The position numbers were made by a program, and so were the translations under genes. Positions 53,766-62,257 of a stretch of 64,000 bases of DNA are shown here, piece by piece. Positions within the stretch are counted from its first letter, which is position 1, and each line of letters starts with the position of its first letter. Under the pieces are notes generated by a model. It was not told where the DNA came from. It made no database searches and saw only the letters and a program-made list of their open reading frames with translations. Origin of the DNA: Streptomyces globosus (GTDB lineage: Bacteria > Actinomycetota > Actinomycetes > Streptomycetales > Streptomycetaceae); contig NZ_CP030862.1 in assembly GCF_003325375.1 (NCBI RefSeq), positions 2,111,501-2,175,500 on the forward strand. The letters are read 5' to 3'.

Positions 53766-54448
53766 CAGGCCTCACCGCCTTCGGGCCGCCGCCCCAGCCG
53801 GGCTGCCGCTGCCGACTCCAGGAGGTTCATGCCGGAGGACAGGAGTGCCGCGAGGGCGAAGTACATCAGCAGCAGGGTCAGGTACGCGGTGGCGGTGTCC
53901 CCGGTCGCGGAGCGGAGCTGGTCCAGCTGGAAGGTGAGGTCGGAAACGGTGATCAGCGACAGCAGCGGGGTCGCCTTCAGCAACTGGATGAGGAGGTTCC
54001 CGAAGGGCGGGATCATCAGCACCGCCGCCTGGGGCAGGACCACCCGCCGCAGCCGCAGCCAACGCCCCATCCCGAGGGCGACCGCGGCTTCCGACTGGGT
54101 GGGCGGCACCGCGCTCACCGCTCCGCGGACGACCTCCGCGCCGTACGCGCCGAAGTTCAGGCCGAGGGCGAGCACTCCGCAGGCCAGCGGCTCCAGGCGG
54201 AAGCCGAGGACCGGCAGGGCGAAGAACAGCCAGAACAGCTGGACGTAGAGCGAGGTCCCGCGCAGGAACTCCACGGCCAGGCGGGCCGGAGCGCGCACCG
54301 AGCGTTTCGGCGAGCCGGCGGGCAGACCGAGCGCGAACGCCACCGCCAGGGCAGCGGCGGCCCCCAGCACGGTGGCGAGGACGGTGGTCCACAGTCCGTC
54401 CGCGACCCGGGGCGCCGCTCGGACGAACTCGTCGAAGAACTCGTTCAT
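53765..54448 (-). CDS. ehuC: ABC transporter permease (EhuC-like)
   Basis: A 227-residue permease with about five spans: VADGLWTTVLATVLGAAAAL, VEFLRGTSLYVQLFWLFFAL and a late hydrophobic stretch TAYLTLLLMYFALAALLSSG. The EAA loop is EAAVALGMGRWLRLRRVVLP. It forms a heterodimer with the EhuD-like protein. It begins 15 bases after the binding-protein gene. Confidence 0.9.
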   Translation of the reverse strand: MNEFFDEFVRAAPRVADGLWTTVLATVLGAAAALAVAFALGLPAGSPKRSVRAPARLAVEFLRGTSLYVQLFWLFFALPVLGFRLEPLACGVLALGLNFGAYGAEVVRGAVSAVPPTQSEAAVALGMGRWLRLRRVVLPQAAVLMIPPFGNLLIQLLKATPLLSLITVSDLTFQLDQLRSATGDTATAYLTLLLMYFALAALLSSGMNLLESAAAARLGRRPEGGEA

Positions 54449-54463
54449 ACGAGGCCTCGTCCG

Positions 54464-55381
54464 TCACGCCCGGCAGAGGTCGGCCGTACGCAGGGACGCC
54501 GGAGGCACCTCGCGCTCGGTGAAGCCGTACCTCCCGAGCAGCCGCACGTACCGCGCCGGATCGCCGGTGATGCCGGCGAGTTCCCGGTTGAAGGCGTCCC
54601 TCAGCGCACCGGCACCCGGGCGGAAGACCGCCCCGCCCGGGCTGTACCTGGGCTTCCCCTCCAGCTCGGGCACGAACGGCTCCAGCACCTCCACCGGGGC
54701 CGCCTGGTTGACCTTGGCGAGCCAGCGCAGCGAGATGCCGGTCAGGGCGAAGGCGTCGATCCGCCCGGCGACCAGGGCGTCGAGGCCGTCCTGCTGCTTG
54801 GCGAGCGCCTTCACCGCCGAGGGGGAGACGCCTGCGGCCTTCGCGTACGCGGCTTCCACGGCCGCGGTGAGCACCCCCACCGCCACGCCCTGCTCCGCGC
54901 AGGACTTCAGGTCGGACAGCCCGTGCGGGTTGCCCTTGCGCACCATCAGCGCGGTGGGGGAGACGAACTCCGGCTCGGAGAAGATCACCTTGGCGCACCG
55001 TTCGGGGGTGATGGCCATGCCCGCGCTGACCACGTCGAACCGTCCGGCGAGGAGCCCGGGGATCAGTGCGCCGAAGTCCGTCAGGGCGGGCCGCAGCTCG
55101 GGCACGCCCAGCGCGGTGAAGATCTCCCGGTGCAGGGTGGGGGCCTCCCCGGCGAGCGTGCCGCCGTCCTGGAAGCCGAACGGGGCCTCCCCGGCGAACC
55201 CGACCCGGACGAAGCCCTGTTCGCGCAGTCCGTCCAGCAGGGCGGCGTCCCCGTCGGGGGCTCCGGTGCCCGGTTCGGTCCTGCTGCACGCGGTGGTCAG
55301 GGGCGGAAGCAGCGCGGCACCGGTGAGCAGCGCTGCACGGGAGAACAGTCGTCTGCGGCTGGGGTGGGCGGGCCGGGGCAT
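54464..55381 (-). CDS. ehuB: substrate-binding lipoprotein of the ectoine-type ABC importer (EhuB-like)
   Basis: A 305-residue extracellular solute-binding protein, family 3. The signal peptide HPSRRRLFSRAALLTGAALL holds paired Arg and ends in a lipobox near TTAC, so it may use the Tat route and is then lipid-anchored. The mature fold has VRVGFAGEAPFGFQDGGTLA, LLAGRFDVVSAGMAITPERC, GVAVGVLTAAVEAAYAKAAG and DALVAGRIDAFALTG. It follows ectD by 102 bases with GGAGAAAGGAACC before the ATG. Position after the ectoine genes suggests ectoine or hydroxyectoine binding; an amino acid is the alternative. Confidence 0.87.
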   Translation of the reverse strand: MPRPAHPSRRRLFSRAALLTGAALLPPLTTACSRTEPGTGAPDGDAALLDGLREQGFVRVGFAGEAPFGFQDGGTLAGEAPTLHREIFTALGVPELRPALTDFGALIPGLLAGRFDVVSAGMAITPERCAKVIFSEPEFVSPTALMVRKGNPHGLSDLKSCAEQGVAVGVLTAAVEAAYAKAAGVSPSAVKALAKQQDGLDALVAGRIDAFALTGISLRWLAKVNQAAPVEVLEPFVPELEGKPRYSPGGAVFRPGAGALRDAFNRELAGITGDPARYVRLLGRYGFTEREVPPASLRTADLCRA

Positions 55382-55483
55382 CAGGGGTTCCTTTCTCCGA
55401 GGTGGGGACGGTCGCCCGGTGCGGGCCGCGGCAGACGGGCCGACGGCCCGGGACCGGGTGTGCGTCGTGGGGCTCGGCCCGGT

Positions 55484-56386
55484 TCAGCCGACGGGTGTGA
55501 AGTCGCGCGACGCGATGTACGAGGGGCGTCGTACGGGGGCGGCGAAGGGCTGGACGGGGCGGTTCTCCACGCTGTTGAACACGAGGAAGACGTTGCTGCG
55601 CGGGAACGGGGTGATGTTGTCGCCGGAGCCGTGCATCGCGTTGCAGTCGAACCAGGTGGCGGAGCCTGCCTCACCGGTGAACAGCCGGATGCCGCAGGCC
55701 GAGGCGAACGTGGAGAGCGCCTCGTCGGAGGGGGTGCCGGCCACCTGCATCTGGAGTGACCGCTTGTAGTTGTCCTCGGGGGTCTCGCCGGCGCAGCCCA
55801 GGAAGGTCCGGTGCGATCCGGGCATGATCATGAGTCCGCCGTTGGTGGCGTAGTTCGGCGTCAGCGCGATGGACACCGAGACGGTGCGCATGTTCGGCAG
55901 CCCGTCCTCGGCGTGCCAGGTCTCGAAGTCGGAGTGCCAGTAGAAGCCGCTGGCGCCGAATCCGGGCTTGAGGTTGATGCGGGACTGGTGCACGTACACG
56001 TCGGACCCGAGGATCTGCCGCGCCCGGTCCGCGACCCGCGGGTCGGCCGCCAGGCCGGCGAAGACCTCACTGATCCGGTGGACCTCGAACACGGAGCGCA
56101 CGGAGCCGGACTTGGGCTCGACGATGGACCGGTCGTCGGCACGCACGGCGGGGTCGGACAGCAGGCGCTCCATCTCGGTCCGGTAGGTGTCCACCTCGGC
56201 GGGGGTGATGAGCTGCTCGACGGAGAGGAAGCCGTCGCGGTCGAACTGTTCGAGCTCCCGGGCCCAGAACGGGCCCGCGGTTCCGGGCTCGGACCACACG
56301 ACGGGGTCCTTGCGCCCGATGAAGGCCTCCTCGGCCCCCCGGGTGGGGTAGAGGTCGGTGGTGGCGCGGGCGGAAGCAGTGCTCAT
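55484..56386 (-). CDS. ectD: ectoine hydroxylase
   Basis: A 300-residue Fe(II)/2-oxoglutarate-dependent dioxygenase that converts ectoine to 5-hydroxyectoine. The EctD signature is visible as FYWHSDFETWHAEDGLPNMR, giving the His and Asp iron ligands; the second His is in CNAMHGSGDNITP and the 2-oxoglutarate Arg in FPRSNVFLVFNS. The start is taken at ATG 56386 to give the family length. It is fourth in the ectABCD order. Confidence 0.96.
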   Translation of the reverse strand: MSTASARATTDLYPTRGAEEAFIGRKDPVVWSEPGTAGPFWARELEQFDRDGFLSVEQLITPAEVDTYRTEMERLLSDPAVRADDRSIVEPKSGSVRSVFEVHRISEVFAGLAADPRVADRARQILGSDVYVHQSRINLKPGFGASGFYWHSDFETWHAEDGLPNMRTVSVSIALTPNYATNGGLMIMPGSHRTFLGCAGETPEDNYKRSLQMQVAGTPSDEALSTFASACGIRLFTGEAGSATWFDCNAMHGSGDNITPFPRSNVFLVFNSVENRPVQPFAAPVRRPSYIASRDFTPVG

Positions 56387-56456
56387 GGTGGTGCTGTCCT
56401 CGTTCCTTTCGGCGGAGGCCGGTCGGCCGGCGATCAGATCGGGCAGGCCGGGCACG

Positions 56457-56861
56457 TCAGGCCGGGTCCGGTTCGGTGAGCAGCGGGTAGACCCCGTTGT
56501 CGTCGTGGTCCTCGCGCCCGGTGACGGGCGGGTTGAAGACGCACAGGCAGCGGAACTCCCGCTTCACGCGCAGGGTGTGGCGCTCGTGGCCGTCGAGCAG
56601 GTACATGGTTCCCGGCGTGATGGCGTGGGTCTCGCCCGTCTCCTCGTCGGTGAGTTCTGCCTCGCCGTCCAGGCACACCACGGCCTCGACGTGGTTCGCG
56701 TACCACATGGAGGTCTCGGTGCCGGCGTAGAGCACGGTCTCGTGGAGGGAGAAGCCGACGCGTTCCCTGGCCAGGATGATGCGTTTGCTCTCCCAGGTCC
56801 CGGAGGCGGACTTCACATGGCGGTCGGTGCCCTCGATGTCCCGGAACGATCGAACGATCAC
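56457..56861 (-). CDS. ectC: L-ectoine synthase
   Basis: A 134-residue cupin that closes N-gamma-acetyl-diaminobutyrate to ectoine. Family landmarks are [52 protein letters not shown], the metal-site region [14 protein letters not shown] and [20 protein letters not shown]. The length is typical. It starts at GTG 56861, 45 bases after the ectB stop. Confidence 0.97.
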   Translation of the reverse strand: MIVRSFRDIEGTDRHVKSASGTWESKRIILARERVGFSLHETVLYAGTETSMWYANHVEAVVCLDGEAELTDEETGETHAITPGTMYLLDGHERHTLRVKREFRCLCVFNPPVTGREDHDDNGVYPLLTEPDPA

Positions 56862-56906
56862 GGTGCAGGTGCCTTTCGTGGTGAGGTGCGGGGTCGCGGC
56901 CGGTGG

Positions 56907-58175
56907 TCAGGCGGTGTCGCGGACGGCACGGGCGAGGATGCCCAGCCCTTCGTCCAGTTCGCTCGCGGTGACGGTGAGGGGCGGCAGCAGCTTGACCACT
57001 TCGTCCTGGGGGCCCGAGGTCTCGATGAGCAGGCCGTGTTCGAACGCCTTGCGGCACACGGCAGCGGCGCGCTCCTTGTGGGTGAACTCCAGGCCCCAGA
57101 CCAGGCCGCGCCCGCGGTACGTGGCGCCGAGCCGTCCGTGCTCCGCGCACAGCTCGCGCAGGGACCGCTCGATCCGCCCGCCGTTGACCAGGGTGTGTTC
57201 GCGCAGGGCTCCGTCGCGCCAGTAGGTCTCCAGGGCGGCCGTCGCGGTGACGAAGGCGGGGTTGTTGCCGCGGAAGGTGCCGTTGTGCTCGCCCGGCTCC
57301 CACAGGTCGAGCTCGGGCTTGAACAGGCACAGGGCCATGGGCAGCCCGTACCCGCTGATGGATTTGGACACCGTGACGATGTCGGGGACGATCCCGGCCT
57401 CCTCGAAGGAGAAGAACCCGCCGGTGCGGCCGCAGCCCATCTGGACGTCGTCGACGATCAGCAGCATGTCGCGCCGCCGGCACAGGTCGGCCAGACCGCG
57501 CAGCCACTCGGCGCGCGCGACGTTGACCCCGCCCTCGCCCTGGACGGTCTCCACGATCACCGCGGCGGGGTGGTTGAAACCGGAGCCCTGGTCCTCCAGC
57601 AGGCGCTCGAACCAGAGGAAGTCCGGAACCCTCCCGTTCAGGTAGTTGTCGAACGGCATGGGAGTGGTGTGCACGAGGGGGATGCCGGCCCCGGCACGCT
57701 TGAAGGCGTTGCCGGTCACCGCGAGCGAGCCCAGCGACATGCCGTGGAACGCGTTGGTGAACGACACGACGGCCTCGCGCCCCTTGGCCTTGCGGGCGAG
57801 TTTCAGGGCCGCCTCGACGGCGTTGGTGCCGGTCGGGCCCGGGAACATGACCTTGTACGGCAGCCCTCGGGGTTCGAGCACCGCCGAGTGGAACGTCTCC
57901 AGGAAGGCGCGCTTGGCCGTGGTCGACATGTCCAGGGCGTGGGTGATCCCGTTCCGCCCGATGTAGTCGAGCAGGGCGCGCTTGAGGACGGGATTGTTGT
58001 GGCCGTAGTTCAGCGAGCCCGCGCCGGCGAAGAAGTCGAGGTAGGTGCGGCCCTGTTCGTCGTGGATCCGGCTTCCTTCCGCACGGTCGAAGACGACCGG
58101 CCAGGCGCGGCAGTAGCTGCGCACCTCCGACTCCACGGCGTCGAAGACGGTCCGGCCAGGTGCTGTCGTGGTCAA
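56907..58175 (-). CDS. ectB: diaminobutyrate-2-oxoglutarate transaminase
   Basis: A 422-residue class III aminotransferase that makes L-2,4-diaminobutyrate from aspartate semialdehyde, the first step of ectoine synthesis. Seen are FLDFFAGAGSLNYGHNNP-type text (YLDFFAGAGSLNYGHNNPV), MFPGPTGTNAVEAALKLARK, the PLP Asp in LLIVDDVQMGCGRTG and the Lys in TVSKSISGYGLPMAL. No ATG or GTG fits; TTG 58175 with GGAG eight bases upstream gives the family length, so a TTG start is inferred. Confidence 0.95.
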   Translation of the reverse strand: MTTTAPGRTVFDAVESEVRSYCRAWPVVFDRAEGSRIHDEQGRTYLDFFAGAGSLNYGHNNPVLKRALLDYIGRNGITHALDMSTTAKRAFLETFHSAVLEPRGLPYKVMFPGPTGTNAVEAALKLARKAKGREAVVSFTNAFHGMSLGSLAVTGNAFKRAGAGIPLVHTTPMPFDNYLNGRVPDFLWFERLLEDQGSGFNHPAAVIVETVQGEGGVNVARAEWLRGLADLCRRRDMLLIVDDVQMGCGRTGGFFSFEEAGIVPDIVTVSKSISGYGLPMALCLFKPELDLWEPGEHNGTFRGNNPAFVTATAALETYWRDGALREHTLVNGGRIERSLRELCAEHGRLGATYRGRGLVWGLEFTHKERAAAVCRKAFEHGLLIETSGPQDEVVKLLPPLTVTASELDEGLGILARAVRDTA

Positions 58176-58254
58176 GATTCTTTCTCCAGAGGTGTGGGGA
58201 TACCGACTGCCTCGTGAGCCGGCGCCGGTTCGGTGCCCGCGGTGCGCGGGCGGT

Positions 58255-58800
58255 TCAGAAGGACAGGGGCGCGATGCGGTGGAGCACCTCGGACTCGTGC
58301 CGGCAGTCGGCGAACCGGTCCGCGGGGAAGAGGGTCTCCCGCGTGACGCGGGCGCCGTGCCGCTCGGCGTACGAGGTGAAGAGCCGCTCGGACGCGGAGT
58401 TCCCGGGGGTGATGGTGGTCTCCAGGCGGTCGATGCCGTGCTCGGTGGCGACACGCAGGGAGAGCCCGTCGAGCAGCGCCCCGCCGACGCCCAGACCGCG
58501 CACGGACTCGTCGACCGCGATCTGCCAGATGAACAGGGTGCCCGGAGCATCGGGACGGACGTAGCCGGTCACGAATCCCATGACTCGCCCGGTGCGGTCA
58601 CGGGCGACGGCGGAGGTGCCGGCGAAGTCACGGCACCAGAGCAGATAGCTGTAGACGGAGTTCACGTCCAGGGTTTTCGCCTCGCGTGCCAGTCGCCACA
58701 GAGCGGGGCCGTCCTCGGGCCCGGGGCGGTCCAGGCGCAGGCCGGAAGGGGAGCGGAGCGGTGTTCGGAGGGATGCCGGGTCTGCATGAGCAGTGGTCAT
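58255..58800 (-). CDS. ectA: diaminobutyrate acetyltransferase
   Basis: A 181-residue GNAT enzyme that acetylates diaminobutyrate with acetyl-CoA. The EctA landmarks are DGPALWRLAREAKTLDVNSV, YSYLLWCRDFAGTSAVAR, IWQIAVDESVRGLGVGGALL (acetyl-CoA loop) and ETTITPGNSASERLFTSYA. It is the first gene of the operon ectABCD plus the importer. No ribosome site is evident before ATG 58800, so the message may be leaderless or osmotically controlled through its leader. Confidence 0.95.
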   Translation of the reverse strand: MTTAHADPASLRTPLRSPSGLRLDRPGPEDGPALWRLAREAKTLDVNSVYSYLLWCRDFAGTSAVARDRTGRVMGFVTGYVRPDAPGTLFIWQIAVDESVRGLGVGGALLDGLSLRVATEHGIDRLETTITPGNSASERLFTSYAERHGARVTRETLFPADRFADCRHESEVLHRIAPLSF

Positions 58801-58885
58801 GCGGGCCGAAGTTACCCAGCAGCGGACGAAATGACATGCGGCGTAGGGCTTTTGCTGTGGGTGTCGACTGTGATATTCGCGCGAA

Positions 58886-58924
58886 CCGATTCGGTGCCGA
58901 GGAAACCATTCGGCACCCGATCGG
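58886..58924. promoter_or_regulatory. extended inverted repeat upstream of ectA
   Basis: Two 15-base arms (58886-58900 and 58910-58924) pair at 13 positions around a 9-base spacer; the inner 8 bp GGTGCCGA/TCGGCACC are perfect. It lies 86 bases before the ectA start in an unusually AT-rich promoter region. It may be an operator for osmotic control or a leader hairpin. The rest of the 398-bp gap 58801-59198 shows no gene. Confidence 0.55.
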
Positions 58925-59198
58925 CGTACGGATATGTCCGGATATCTCCCCCTGGGGCGGCCGTTGGTAACGAGAACGCAACGCATTTGCTCTGTGCCAG
59001 ATTTGCGACGTAAAAGTTATCTCTTCGACGGGCGGGGGGAGGTTTTCGCCGCAACGGCCTGGATACAGGGGTGCGGCGGTCGGCGGCGGTCCCGAGTCCG
59101 GGGCTCCCGGGAGCGTGGCCGCCTCGTGCGGTAGGGCAGGGCATGCCCGAACACCCGCGGCGGCTGCCCGGCGGCGCCCGGACTGCGGGACTCCGGTT

Positions 59199-59609
59199 TC
59201 AGCCGAGGACAGCCAGCAGCTCGTTGCACGCCTCCTCGCACGACCTGCACGCCCCGGCACAGACGCGGCAGTGCTCGTGGGCGTCGGCGTGCGAGGCACA
59301 CTCGTCGCCGCAGGCCTTGCACACCGCGGCGCATGCCGTGAGGATCGCGCCGGTGACGTTGGCGTCGTAGCCGGTGTGCCGGGAGAGTACGGCCGCGGTG
59401 GCGGTGCAGATGTCGGCGCAGTCCATGTCCGTGCGGATGCACTTGGTCAGCTCGCTCACCATGCCCTCGGACAGACACGCGTCCGCGCAGGCCGTGCAGG
59501 CCTGCGCGCACGCGATGCACTCCTCGATGCAACGCGTGAGCTTCGCCTGGTCGATGGACCCGAGGTCGGCCGGATGGGTGGCGAGCATCTCTTCGACAGT
59601 GCTGGTCAT
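59199..59609 (-). CDS. Cys-rich four-helix copper-binding protein (Csp/DUF326-like)
   Basis: A 136-residue cytoplasmic four-helix bundle lined with Cys. Cys pairs recur as CIEECIACAQACTACADAC, MDCADICTATA, CAAVCKACGDECASH and CRVCAGACRSCEEAC, about 20 in total. This spacing is that of copper-storage proteins (Csp3 type), which hold many Cu(I) ions inside the bundle. No signal peptide is present. The start ATG 59609 follows AAAGGAG. No copper regulator or exporter gene is adjacent. Confidence 0.9.
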   Translation of the reverse strand: MTSTVEEMLATHPADLGSIDQAKLTRCIEECIACAQACTACADACLSEGMVSELTKCIRTDMDCADICTATAAVLSRHTGYDANVTGAILTACAAVCKACGDECASHADAHEHCRVCAGACRSCEEACNELLAVLG

Positions 59610-59986
59610 GCCGGTGCTCCTTTCACCTTGCGGTGTGTCGCGACCGGGTGCCGTCCGGTGCTCTGCCCGGCTGCCACGCGCTGAGCTCGTCCCGCTCCGC
59701 CCGGTCGACGGGCGGGTCGCCGCGTTGGAAGAGCCCCAATCCCGGCCCCGGTGGGTTCCAGCGGCGCCTACCCCGGAAGGCCGGGAGGACACGCGCACGC
59801 TGCCGCCCGGCAGCGAGCCGGCGGACCGGAGGGTTCGGGTGCCCACCCGCGTGCCGCCGACCGCCGACCGCCGACCGGCGTCCGCGGCCCGTCCCACAGT
59901 GCAGTCCGGCCCACCGTGCTGTCGCCATGGAGGGCGAGGCGGTCGTCGGCGTGGTCACCGGCTCCGACATCAGCCGGGGTGACATC

Positions 59987-61477
59987 ATGGCTTGCCTCTT
60001 CCGGCCGGTGGAAGCGGGCCGCCCGGGGTCCGGCCGCGCGGATCGGCCGGTCCGGATCCAGCCGCCGGAGACGGATGCAGCAGCCGCCGGACTCGGGACC
60101 GGCCCACTCCCCGGACCGAGAGCGGAGGGCAGGGCGCTGAACGGATACGGGTGGGACATCGCGCTCATCGCCGCCCTCATCGTCCTCAACGCGCTCTTCG
60201 CGGGCACCGAGATCGCCCTCGTCTCCCTGCGCCAAAGCCAGCTGCGCAGGCTGCGCCGGAAAGACGGGTCCGCCGCGGCAGCCCGCCTCGTCCGGCTGAC
60301 GGACGACCCCAACCGCTATCTCGCCACCATCCAGATCGGCATCACCCTGGCAGGCTTCCTCGCCTCGGCCACCGCCGCCGTGTCCCTGGCGGAGCCGCTC
60401 GTGCCCCTCCTGGCATTCGCGGGCCGGGCCGCAGCCCCGCTCGCCGTGGCCCTGGTCACCGCGCTGCTCACCTTCGTCACCCTGGTCGTCGGAGAGCTGG
60501 CACCCAAACGCCTCGCGATGCAGTACCCGCAGCGCTGGTCGCTCATCGCCGCCACACCGCTGAACGCTCTGGCGACGCTGGCCCGTCCCGTCGTCTGGTC
60601 GCTCGGCGAGACGACGAACCTCCTGGTCAGGCTCCTGGGAGGCGATCCGAAGGCAGGCAGCCAGCCGCCCACCCCGGAGGAGCTCCGCGACATGGTGGTC
60701 AGCCACCGGGGACTGACCCCGGAACAGCGCACCATCATCTCCAGCGCCCTGGAGATCCACGAGCGGACGCTCCGCGTGGCACTCGTTCCGCGCCGCGCCG
60801 TGTTCACCCTCTCGTCGGAGGTCTCGGCGGCCCGGGCCCGCACCGAGCTCGCCCGTGCAGGGCACTCGCGGGCACCGGTGGTCACGGCGGCCGGCTTCGA
60901 GGAAGTCGTCGGCGTGGTCCACATCAAGGACGTGACCACCAGCGAGGACGACACCCCGGTGGGTGACCTGGCACGCCCGGCCACCGTCTTCACGGAGTAC
61001 ATGAAGGTCACCGAGGCGCTGCGCCGCTTCCAGGCGGACCGGCAGCAGTTCGCCCTCGTCACCGACGAGCACGGGTCGGTGGAGGGCATCGTCACCCTGG
61101 AGGACCTGCTGGCAGAGATCGTCGGGGAGATCTACGACGAGACGGTCCGCGACAGCCAGGACGTGATCCCCCAGCCGGACGGCTCCTGGCTGGCACCCGG
61201 CTCCTTCCCCGTCCGCGGCCTGCCCGACCTCGGGATCGATCCGTCCGACCTCGGGGAAGCCGGCCCCTACACCACCGTGGCCGGCCTGGTCCTGCACAGG
61301 CTGGGCCGCCTCCCCGAACCGGGCTCCGCCGTCGGGGTCGGGCGTTGGGCGGTCGAGGTCACCGCGGTCGACAAGGACGTCATCGAGGAGGTCCGGATCC
61401 GGCCCGCGGCCGGCGGAGAGCCGCCGGACCGCAAGCCCTCGGCCGGCCGCCGGAACGGGGACGCGACCACCGGGTAG
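59987..61477 (+). CDS. CNNM/CorC-type hemolysin-family membrane protein
   Basis: A membrane protein with an N-terminal CNNM (DUF21) domain, a CBS pair and a C-terminal CorC/HlyC domain, a family linked to Mg2+/Co2+ efflux or resistance. DUF21 begins at YGWDIALIAALIVLNALFAG; GELAPKRLAMQYPQRW is the conserved loop. CBS text includes VVHIKDVTTSEDDTPV and QFALVTDEHGSVEGIVTLED, followed by EIVGEIYDET. ATG 59987 adds ~50 unconserved residues. A CTG at 60137 just before NGYGWD has GGAGGG eight bases upstream and may be the true start. Upstream text VVGVVTGSDI (from 59927) resembles the end of another CBS domain. Confidence 0.88.
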   Translation: MACLFRPVEAGRPGSGRADRPVRIQPPETDAAAAGLGTGPLPGPRAEGRALNGYGWDIALIAALIVLNALFAGTEIALVSLRQSQLRRLRRKDGSAAAARLVRLTDDPNRYLATIQIGITLAGFLASATAAVSLAEPLVPLLAFAGRAAAPLAVALVTALLTFVTLVVGELAPKRLAMQYPQRWSLIAATPLNALATLARPVVWSLGETTNLLVRLLGGDPKAGSQPPTPEELRDMVVSHRGLTPEQRTIISSALEIHERTLRVALVPRRAVFTLSSEVSAARARTELARAGHSRAPVVTAAGFEEVVGVVHIKDVTTSEDDTPVGDLARPATVFTEYMKVTEALRRFQADRQQFALVTDEHGSVEGIVTLEDLLAEIVGEIYDETVRDSQDVIPQPDGSWLAPGSFPVRGLPDLGIDPSDLGEAGPYTTVAGLVLHRLGRLPEPGSAVGVGRWAVEVTAVDKDVIEEVRIRPAAGGEPPDRKPSAGRRNGDATTG

Positions 61478-61537
61478 GTGCGGCGGAGTCCGGGGCGAGA
61501 CGGTGGGGCGTACTCCCCCGAGCCGGAAAGGGGTGGA

Positions 61538-61552
61538 CCCACCTCCGGTGGG
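61538..61552 (+). terminator. hairpin after the CNNM/CorC gene
   Basis: CCCACC-TCC-GGTGGG, a perfect 6-bp stem with a 3-base loop, lies 60 bases after the stop and before the universal stress protein gene. It could also sit in that gene's leader. Confidence 0.45.
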
Positions 61553-61590
61553 CAGGGGCAGGCCACATGACCCGGAAGGAGGCGGTCATC

Positions 61591-62067
61591 ATGGCCGGCA
61601 CAGGCCTGGGCCTCCGCGTCGTGGTGGGCATCGACGGCTCCGAGCCCTCATACGAGGCACTGCGCTGGGCGGTCCGGTACGCAGCCGTCATCGGCGGTCA
61701 CGTCGATGCCGTCGCGGCCTACGACCTGCCCGGCGGCGTGGGCTGGTCCGCTCCTGCGGTGGACGCCGACTTCGACGCCGCACATGCGAGGTCCAAGATG
61801 AGGGAGGAGCTGCGGACTGTGGCCCGGGAGGCGCGGTCGGACGTACGGATGGAAGACCGCCTCGTCCGAGGACGCCCGGCCGAGGTGCTCCTTGCGGCAG
61901 CCGAGGGAGCGGAGGTGCTGGTCGTCGGCAGCCGCGGCCGGGGCGGCTTCGCCGGCCTGACGCTGGGGTCGGTGAGCCAGCAGTGCGCCAGGCATGCCCC
62001 CTGCCCTGTGGTGATCGTCCGCAGAGGTACGGGTACGGGTGCGGACCCGGCCGGTGAACCGGCCTGA
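61591..62067 (+). CDS. universal stress protein (single UspA domain)
   Basis: A 158-residue UspA-fold protein. The N-terminal strand RVVVGIDGSEPSYEALRWAV holds the nucleotide-binding Asp, and the ATP-binding signature GSRGRGGFAGLTLGSVSQQC is near residue 120, so it probably binds ATP. ATG 61591 is preferred because AAGGAGG lies eight bases upstream; an earlier ATG at 61567 has no such site. Its genomic partners here are stress-related membrane proteins. Confidence 0.9.
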   Translation: MAGTGLGLRVVVGIDGSEPSYEALRWAVRYAAVIGGHVDAVAAYDLPGGVGWSAPAVDADFDAAHARSKMREELRTVAREARSDVRMEDRLVRGRPAEVLLAAAEGAEVLVVGSRGRGGFAGLTLGSVSQQCARHAPCPVVIVRRGTGTGADPAGEPA

Positions 62068-62257
62068 GACGCCGTGGACCGGCAGCGTGCACGGCGCGAC
62101 CCGGCACCGTGCCGGCGGGCGCGGGGCGGGCCGGCCGGGGCGTGCACCGCGTGCTGCTCTGCGTCCCTGAGCAGCGCCCGCCGCGCCGCAAGGGGCGCCA
62201 TGCACCAGAATTGCCAGAGTCGGTGAGTTCGGCGCCGCCCAGGGGAGAGTGACCGGC

